Part shown: one piece after another, positions 21,708-26,609 of the stretch | Layout of the letters: each line of letters starts with the position of its first letter | Numbering within the stretch: position 1 is the first letter of the stretch | Source: JAJAZB01 sp964244295 | Lineage (GTDB): Bacteria; Bacteroidota; Bacteroidia; Cytophagales; Spirosomataceae | Assembly: GCA_964244295.1 (NCBI GenBank) | Contig: CAXTIG010000064.1 | Span: 1 to 26,609, forward strand | Length of the DNA: 26,609 bases | Direction: 5' to 3' | Translations under genes and position numbers: made by a program | Notes under the pieces: generated by a model | What the model saw: the letters and a program-made list of their open reading frames with translations, nothing else | Told to the model about the DNA's origin: nothing | The model's database searches: none

Positions 21708-22358
21708 ATGAATCCCGTGCCATTCCCCGATCCTGAAACCGTAGCCGCCCTGCGCCGGGGCGACGAGCGGACGTTTGAGCGCCTGTTTCGCACCCTCTAC
21801 GCCAGCCTGTGTGGCTACGCGCACACGTTTTTGAAGGACGATGCCGACGGCGAAGAAGTCGTCCAAACCGTGTTTCTGACCCTCTGGGAAAAGCGCGGCA
21901 CCCTCGACATCACCGTGTCACTGAAGGCGTACCTGTACCGGGCGGTTCACAATCACTGCCTCAACCGGCTCAAGCACCTCCGTATCCGCGAAGGGCACGC
22001 CGAGTGGGTGCTGGCGACCGCCGAACCGGGTTACGACAGCGCCACGGCTCAGTTGATCGGCACTGAACTGGAAAACCGGGTGGAAGCGGCCATTACTCAA
22101 CTGCCCGCGCAGTGTCAGTTGATTTTCAGGATGAGCCGCTTCGAAGAGTTCCGGTACCAGGAAATTGCCGATGAATTGAACCTCTCGGTGAAAACCGTGG
22201 AAAACCAGATTGGCAAGGCCTTGAAAATCCTGCGCGTCGAACTGGCCGACTACCTGCCCGCGCTGACAATTTTGAATTGGAGGATGATTGAATTGTTGAT
22301 GGAAACCAACAACAATTTACTTTTTCAACAATTCAGCACTCAACAATTCAACAACTAA
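21708..22358 (+). CDS. FecI-type ECF sigma factor
   Basis: The 216-residue protein has region 2 (LFRTLYASLCGYAHTFLKDD, EEVVQTVFLTLWEKR) and region 4 (LPAQCQLIFRMSRFEEFRYQEIADELNLSVKTVENQIGKALKILR), typical of the Bacteroidota FecI-like family. It is held by the FecR protein coded five bases downstream and is released by a surface signal. The last residues (MIELLMETNNNLLFQQFSTQQFNN) are unlike the rest: AT-rich DNA made of an inverted repeat, so the end of the gene seems to have grown by a repeat. Confidence 0.92.
   Translation: MNPVPFPDPETVAALRRGDERTFERLFRTLYASLCGYAHTFLKDDADGEEVVQTVFLTLWEKRGTLDITVSLKAYLYRAVHNHCLNRLKHLRIREGHAEWVLATAEPGYDSATAQLIGTELENRVEAAITQLPAQCQLIFRMSRFEEFRYQEIADELNLSVKTVENQIGKALKILRVELADYLPALTILNWRMIELLMETNNNLLFQQFSTQQFNN
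22288..22351. repeat. AT-rich inverted repeat coding the tail of the FecI-type sigma factor
   Basis: TTGAATTGTTGA (22288-22299) pairs perfectly with TCAACAATTCAA (22340-22351); a second copy, TCAACAATTCA, lies at 22325-22335. It is AT-rich in a GC-rich gene and lies just before the stop and the FecR start, so it may also fold in the message between the two genes. Confidence 0.75.
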
Positions 22359-22362
22359 CCTC

Positions 22363-23355
22363 GTGGATGAAACACGTTTATCGAGCTTTTTAGCGGGCGA
22401 AGCCAGCGAGGCCGAGGCCACGGCCGTACGGGCCTGGCTGGCTGAGTCGGAGGCCAACCGGCTCGAACTGGCCCGCCTGCGCCGGATTTGGGATACCGCC
22501 GCCAGCCCGCCGCCCCGCCCCGTGGACGTGGACGCGGCCTGGCAACGCCTGCGCGGGCAGATGAAAACCGCCGCTCCGGTGGTTTTCGAGCCGGAAACGC
22601 CCGTGGTTCCACTCCGCCCGGCGCGTCGCTGGGGAAGTTGGCGCGTGGCCGCTTCGGTGGTCGTACTCCTGGGCCTGGGCTGGCTGGGCTTCCGGCTGGC
22701 GTTTCCGCCTGCCGTGCCGCCCGTCGAAGTGGCATCGGGCAACGCACCCCGCGCAATCACGCTGCCCGACGGGTCGCGGGTGACGCTTAACCGGGCTTCC
22801 CGCCTGCGCTACGCCGCTGATTTTGACGAAAAAACCCGCGCCGTGACCCTGACGGGCGAGGCGTTTTTCGACGTAAACCCAAACTCCGCCCGGCCCTTCG
22901 TCATCGCGGCGGCGGGCACCGAAGTGCGGGTGCTGGGCACGTCGTTCAACGTCAATGCCACCACGCCCGACGTGGCCGTGAACGTGGCGACGGGTACCGT
23001 CCGGTTTTCTGCCAAAAAACAAGCGTTGCTTTTGACCAAAAACGAAGCCGCCACCTTCCGCGCCACCGCCGATACGATTCTGAAAGCGCCCCGCGCCAAC
23101 CCCAACGCCCTGGCCTACAAAACCCGCGTGCTGATGTTCGAGGCCACGCCGCTGACCGAGGTGGTCGCCGCGCTCAACCACACCTACGGGGCCGACATCA
23201 CGCTGAGTCGCGCCCTCGAACGCTGCCCGCTGACGGTGACGTTCGAGAACGAATCGCTCGACGGCGTGCTGGGCGTGCTGACCGACACCTTCCGGCTGAC
23301 GGTGGAACGCAGCACCGACGGGCGGATTTTGTTGGTGGGAAAGGGGTGTCAGTAA
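22363..23355 (+). CDS. FecR family anti-sigma factor
   Basis: The 330-residue protein has a cytoplasmic N-terminal anti-sigma segment (LSSFLAGEASEAEATAVRAWL) and one membrane helix (about 95-114, AASVVVLLGLGWLGFRLAF). A periplasmic FecR domain follows (about 123-220, ITLPDGSRVTLNRASRLRY, TGEAFFDVNPN, EVRVLGTSFNV), and a C-terminal DUF4974 domain (about 258-327, FEATPLTEVVAALNHTYG). DUF4974/STN-type folds meet the STN domain of an outer membrane protein. It uses a GTG start, four bases after the sigma stop; the nearby ATG at 22367 is in another frame. It holds the sigma factor until a surface signal arrives. Its usual partner, a receptor with an STN domain, is replaced by the repeat protein downstream. 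Confidence 0.92.
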   Translation: MDETRLSSFLAGEASEAEATAVRAWLAESEANRLELARLRRIWDTAASPPPRPVDVDAAWQRLRGQMKTAAPVVFEPETPVVPLRPARRWGSWRVAASVVVLLGLGWLGFRLAFPPAVPPVEVASGNAPRAITLPDGSRVTLNRASRLRYAADFDEKTRAVTLTGEAFFDVNPNSARPFVIAAAGTEVRVLGTSFNVNATTPDVAVNVATGTVRFSAKKQALLLTKNEAATFRATADTILKAPRANPNALAYKTRVLMFEATPLTEVVAALNHTYGADITLSRALERCPLTVTFENESLDGVLGVLTDTFRLTVERSTDGRILLVGKGCQ

Positions 23356-23383
23356 TCATCCTCCCATGCTGTCATCCCGATTT

Positions 23384-23506
23384 TGTCATTCCGAGCGCAG
23401 CGAGGAATCCCGTTGGCCCACCCGAGAGCTGGCTGCGAGCTACTGTTGGGCTAACGACCGACGGCACGGCAGGCCAACGAGATTCCTCGCTGCGCTCGGA
23501 ATGACA
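23384..23506. repeat. Inverted repeat E (35-bp arms)
   Basis: Arms 23384-23418 and 23472-23506 match at 34 of 35 positions. The outer word is TGTCATTCCGAGCGCAGCGA, which itself can fold (ATTCC/GGAAT around GAGCGCAGCGA). It lies between the FecR and STN genes, in a 180-base gap, and shares the GAGCGCAGCGA loop word with elements D and G. TGTCATTCCGAGC is a widespread Bacteroidota intergenic repeat (recalled). Confidence 0.92.
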
Positions 23507-23535
23507 GCCACCTGGTTGAACCGGAATTTTATGAA

Positions 23536-25461
23536 ATGAAACCTGCCGCCCTCTTTCTCTCCGCCCTATTTTTCGTCAAAACTGCCCTCGCCCAATCCCC
23601 GCTCGACCGCCGGGTTTCGGTGCGGCTCGACAACGCCCGCCTGACCGATGCCCTCAGCGACCTGGCCCGGCAGGGCGATTTCGCCTTTTCCTACGCCTCG
23701 ACGCTTTTCAACGGCGAGCGACGCGTGGATTTAATCGTAACCAACACCCCCGTGCGGCAAGTCCTCGACCAGTTGTTTCGGGGAAGTTTGCGGTACAAAG
23801 TCCGGGGCAGTTACGTGATTTTGCGAAAAACGGAGCCGGACGAAACGCCGCGTTATTTCGTCGTAACCGGCACCGTGACCGACGGGCGCAGCGGCGAACG
23901 CCTCGCGGGCGTGAGCGTATACGAGCGCCAGTCCCTCACAGCCACCCTCACCGATGGCGCGGGAACGTTCCGCCTGCGCCTACCCGCCGCGCTGGCGCGC
24001 CCCGAATTGCGGGTGGTAAAACAGGCTTACGAACTCCGCCGATTTTCCCTCCGCTCCGGAGACGACTTGCCCCGGCGCGTGGCACTGATGCCGCTCCCCC
24101 CGCCTCCGCGCCCCTTGCCCGAACGCCTCGAACCCCTCACGGCCCGTGCCCCCGCCGATTCGGTTTCGGTGCAAGCACCGGGTTTTGAAACGGCGGCTTT
24201 GCTTAAAGTCCTCGTTCCGGCGGAGCAACGCGCCCTGGCCGAAAACCTGCAAGACACCATTCGACGCCCGTTTCAGATTTCCTTCCTGCCCTACCTCGGC
24301 ACCAACCACCGGCTGAGTGGCTCGGTGATCAACTCGGTGTCGGTCAACGTGCTGGCGGGGTATTCGGGGGGCGTGGATGGGTTCGAGGTGGGCGGTCTGG
24401 CCAACCTGGTGCGCGGCCCGGTGACGGGCGGGCAGGTGGCGGGGCTGGTCAATCTCGTGCGCGGGCCGGTGCGCGGGGTGCAGGTGGCGGGGCTTTCCAA
24501 CCAGAATTTCGCCGATAGCCGGGGGACGCAGGTGGCGGGGCTGTTCAACAACAACTGGGAAAATTCGGAAGGCATCCACGTGGCGGGCTTGGTCAATTTT
24601 ACCCGAAAAAATCTTCGCGCCGTGCAGGTGGCAGGTTTTGTCAATGCGGTGAGCGGGCGGATGAAGGGCGCCCAAATCGCTGGCTTCGCCAACGCCAACG
24701 GGGGCAGCAACGAGGGCTTTCAACTCGCCGGGTTCGCCAACGTCAACCGGCTCGCCAACCGGGGTGCCCAGGTGAGCGGCTACGCCAACGTCACGCTGGG
24801 CGATAACACGGGCCTGCAACTGTCGGGGGCGGTCAACGTTACCCTCGGTACCCAGCGCGGCTGGCAGGTTGGGGGCTTGCTCAACGTGGCCCGCACCGTG
24901 ACGGGCGGACGGCAACTGGCTTTTTTCAACTACGCCGATTCGTCGTCCCAGGCCCCCATCGGCTTGCTGAGTTACGTCCGGCGCGGGGGCTACCACCACC
25001 TCGAAGCCTCCGCCGACGAGGTATTTCCCTTCAACCTCACCTTCCGCACCGGCAAGCGCAGTTTTTACACCCTCCTCAGCACCGGCGTAAATCCGTTCGC
25101 CTCCGAAAATTTGCTCTATCGGCTGGGCCTCGGCCTGGGACGTTCCTGGCGGCTGGACCGCGCCCGCCGCTGGTGGTTGAACACCGAACTGGTCAGCTAC
25201 GGCATCATCGAAGACCGGTTCGAGGAATTCAGCGTGGATTTGCTCAAACTCAACCTGCTCGTGGAGCGTGAATTCGGGCGGCACTGGGCGCTGGCCTTCG
25301 GCCCGACGCTCAACGCGTACACCATCGACATCGAAAACCCCCGCTACTCGAGCACCTTCGCCGGGCTGATTCCCTACCGCCTCTCGCGCGATTTCGACCT
25401 GGGCCTCACCGAAACCACCACCTGGGTGGGCCTCCACGCCGGGTTGAGGTGGCGGTGGTGA
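23536..25461 (+). CDS. STN-domain surface protein with twelve 16-residue GxQVAGLxN repeats and a predicted barrel
   Basis: The 641-residue protein has a signal peptide (ends TALA). An STN domain follows (about 25-97, VSVRLDNARLTDALSDLARQ, VRQVLDQLFRGSLRYKVRG), then a carboxypeptidase-regulatory-like domain (about 107-187) and a Pro-rich linker. From residue 282 come twelve repeats with exact 16-residue spacing (starts 282, 298, 314 and so on to 458), consensus GxQVAGLxN plus seven. They resemble LA_2272-type surface repeats. The last 165 residues have beta-barrel-like strands ending in LRWRW. There is no TonB plug, which is unusual because the STN domain normally belongs to a TonB receptor or secretin. 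It lies 180 bases after FecR, so it is the likely outer membrane signal giver for that pair. Confidence 0.88.
   Translation: MKPAALFLSALFFVKTALAQSPLDRRVSVRLDNARLTDALSDLARQGDFAFSYASTLFNGERRVDLIVTNTPVRQVLDQLFRGSLRYKVRGSYVILRKTEPDETPRYFVVTGTVTDGRSGERLAGVSVYERQSLTATLTDGAGTFRLRLPAALARPELRVVKQAYELRRFSLRSGDDLPRRVALMPLPPPPRPLPERLEPLTARAPADSVSVQAPGFETAALLKVLVPAEQRALAENLQDTIRRPFQISFLPYLGTNHRLSGSVINSVSVNVLAGYSGGVDGFEVGGLANLVRGPVTGGQVAGLVNLVRGPVRGVQVAGLSNQNFADSRGTQVAGLFNNNWENSEGIHVAGLVNFTRKNLRAVQVAGFVNAVSGRMKGAQIAGFANANGGSNEGFQLAGFANVNRLANRGAQVSGYANVTLGDNTGLQLSGAVNVTLGTQRGWQVGGLLNVARTVTGGRQLAFFNYADSSSQAPIGLLSYVRRGGYHHLEASADEVFPFNLTFRTGKRSFYTLLSTGVNPFASENLLYRLGLGLGRSWRLDRARRWWLNTELVSYGIIEDRFEEFSVDLLKLNLLVEREFGRHWALAFGPTLNAYTIDIENPRYSSTFAGLIPYRLSRDFDLGLTETTTWVGLHAGLRWRW
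24379..24954 (+). repeat. Twelve 48-bp coding repeats
   Basis: These bases code residues 282-473 of the STN protein: twelve units of 16 codons without any insertion or deletion. Most units keep Gly, Gln, Val/Ile/Leu, Ala/Ser, Gly and Asn at fixed places. The DNA varies among units, so the protein pattern is kept by selection rather than by recent duplication. Confidence 0.9.
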
Positions 25462-25480
25462 CGAGGCAAGGCATTTTTCA

Positions 25481-25601
25481 AAACGACTGTCATCCTGAAA
25501 GGACTTTGTCGGGATGCCGGATACTCGAACGGTGACCCAGCATTTGCCTACCGCTGACTATCCGGTATCCCGACAAGGTCCTTCCAGGATGACAGTCGTT
25601 T
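25481..25601. repeat. Inverted repeat F (43-bp arms, 35-nt loop)
   Basis: Arms 25481-25523 and 25559-25601 match at 40 of 43 positions. The outer word AAACGACTGTCATCCTG is a known kind of intergenic repeat in Bacteroidota (recalled). It follows the STN gene by 19 bases. The rest of the 286-base gap before the SGNH gene holds only a terminator. Confidence 0.92.
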
Positions 25602-25691
25602 TTCCAACTAAAAATCACTCCGCGTTAGGGGTAACCCCCCGCCCGGTGGTCTTAGCGCCGGATCACCCGACTCCACTGACTCGTATGAACC

Positions 25692-25725
25692 AAAAAGCCA
25701 CCCTGACTTTCGGGGTGGCTTTTTT
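25692..25725. terminator. Bidirectional terminator between the STN protein and the SGNH hydrolase
   Basis: AAAAAGCCACCC (25692-25703) and GGGTGGCTTTTT (25714-25725) form a perfect stem with flanking A- and T-runs. It can end transcripts arriving from either side. Confidence 0.85.
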
Positions 25726-25747
25726 CGGAAGAATGAAACGAAACCGA

Positions 25748-26389
25748 TTACCGCAGGACGGGCCGCAGCAATTCCGCCCAGAGCTTGTACCCTTCGGCGT
25801 TCATGTGCAGGCTGTCGGATTTGAAAAGGCCGGGTTTGGGGCGGGCCGTGGCCGGGTCGAGCATCACGGGCACCACGTCGATAAAGGCCGCGTTTCGCTG
25901 CCGCCGGAGGTAACGCCGGATGAGCTGGTTGGTTTTGTCCATCTCCGGTTTCAGCTTCCAGCGCGAGGGACTGGGTTTGATGGCCACGAACGCGATGGGC
26001 AGCGCAGGTTGCGCCCGGCGGAGTTTGCCGAACAATTGCACAAAGAGACCGTACACGTCCGCTGCGTTTTTGCTGCCCGTAGCCAGGTCGTTTTCACCCG
26101 CGTAAATGACCACCTGTTTCGGTTGGTAGGCCATAATCACCCGGTCGGCGAAGTGGAGCGCATCGCTGAGTTCGGAGCCGCCGAAGCCCCGATTAAGGAT
26201 GGGTTTTTCGGGAAAATACGTCCGCACGTCGGTCCAGAAGGCAAACGACGAACTGCCCACGAACACAATCGGGGCCTTCGGCGGCGGTGTTTCCCGGTCT
26301 TCTTTTTCAAATTTCTGGATGGCGGATTCCCACTTGTTCTGGGCGAGGCAGGAGGTGCCGAGGAGGAGGTAGAGGAAAAATGTTCTCAC
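25748..26389 (-). CDS. SGNH/GDSL-family hydrolase, exported
   Basis: The 213-residue protein has a signal peptide (FFLYLLLGTSCLAQ) and the SGNH blocks: IVFVGSSSFAFW (the nucleophile Ser lies in GSSS, which replaces the usual GDS), NRGFGGSELSDAL (block II Gly), YAGENDLATG (block III Asn) and DSLHMNAEGYKLWA (block V Asp and His). The family removes acyl or acetyl groups from lipids, sugars or peptidoglycan; this subgroup is close to acetylhydrolase/rhamnogalacturonan acetylesterase-like proteins. The substrate is unknown. It is a single gene on the minus strand. Confidence 0.87.
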   Translation of the reverse strand: MRTFFLYLLLGTSCLAQNKWESAIQKFEKEDRETPPPKAPIVFVGSSSFAFWTDVRTYFPEKPILNRGFGGSELSDALHFADRVIMAYQPKQVVIYAGENDLATGSKNAADVYGLFVQLFGKLRRAQPALPIAFVAIKPSPSRWKLKPEMDKTNQLIRRYLRRQRNAAFIDVVPVMLDPATARPKPGLFKSDSLHMNAEGYKLWAELLRPVLR

Positions 26390-26451
26390 GGAGTAAAATG
26401 AGTTTTTGTACCTGCAAAGGCGGAATCAGCGGAAATCTCCTCCCGACGCGT

Positions 26452-26533
26452 CATTGCGAGCGGAGGCATTTGAAATGAGCGGAGCGAGATTCAAATGCCG
26501 GAGCGAAGCAATCCCCTCCCGGAGACCAAGATA
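26452..26533. repeat. Palindromic element G, left half, related to element D
   Basis: GTCATTGCGAGCGGAGG (from 26451) is followed by a 10-bp hairpin GGCATTTGAA / TTCAAATGCC (26465-26474, 26490-26499) with loop ATGAGCGGAGCGAGA. Then comes GAAGCAATCCCCTCCCGGAG, ending in ACCA. It matches the left half of element D, except that the hairpin stem has another sequence that still pairs. A right half may lie beyond the window. A further small hairpin, CATCTAT/ATAGATG, is at 26546-26564. No gene is seen in 26390-26609. Confidence 0.85.
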
Positions 26534-26609
26534 GCCATAGGCAAGCATCTATGATTTATAGATGTTCAGGAAAAGGTTAGCAAAACGAGATTGCACAGGT
26601 TGAAGGCAA

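Noticed and set aside
24379..24954. CRISPR-like array
   Set aside because: The 48-bp units are codons of one protein and are not near-identical repeats with spacers.
23980..25437. 485-codon open frame opposite the STN repeat protein
   Set aside because: Its repeats are the antisense of the 48-bp coding repeats; no signal peptide or domain is present.

Overview
The window looks like a chromosomal segment of a GC-rich (roughly 60%) member of the Bacteroidota, most likely the Cytophagales and possibly a Spirosoma/Larkinella-like lineage. This is inference from gene content and signals. Support comes from a FecI-type ECF sigma factor with FecR and an STN protein, a TonB-dependent outer membrane protein with an N-terminal carboxypeptidase-regulatory-like domain, a PorE-like TPR/PD40/OmpA lipoprotein, the Bacteroidota form of PurM, TAnnTTTG promoter -7 boxes close to start codons, and almost no Shine-Dalgarno sequences. 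I found no rRNA or tRNA gene, CRISPR array or insertion sequence.

Layout. Positions 1-922 hold the 3' part of an AT-rich, probably acquired NotI-type restriction endonuclease gene. A VapBC-like toxin-antitoxin pair follows (1076-1731), so the left end reads as the edge of a defence or accessory island. From about 1.8 kb the sequence is ordinary GC-rich core DNA: an RsuA/RluB-type pseudouridine synthase with a 391-residue disordered extension (-), a PorE-like OmpA lipoprotein (+), purM and a YggU/DUF167 gene (+), a ferredoxin / PD-(D/E)XK nuclease / YjjG operon (-), an ECF sigma factor with a small partner and nth (+), nfu (-), and rplU-rpmA (-), where L27 carries an unusual C-terminal helix-hairpin-helix domain. 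Next come two thioredoxin-fold proteins, a SAM methyltransferase / DUF1801 / IPT-NHL lipoprotein cluster, a membrane-anchored LytTR regulator, and a DUF2306-like membrane protein.

Positions 18.9-25.5 kb hold a surface-signalling block: a TonB-dependent-receptor-like protein without an STN domain, an ECF sigma factor, a FecR anti-sigma factor, and an STN protein whose C-terminal half is twelve exact 16-residue GxQVAGLxN repeats plus a predicted barrel, with no TonB plug. This is the best candidate for an unusual system: a cell-surface signalling chain in which the STN module sits on a repeat-containing surface protein. An SGNH hydrolase closes the window on the minus strand.

The intergenic spaces are rich in long inverted repeats, with arms of 24-44 bp and few or no mismatches. 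Several belong to one family: hairpins whose loop keeps the word GAGCG(G/C)AGCGA while the stem changes completely yet stays complementary. These structures are not explained by the genes.
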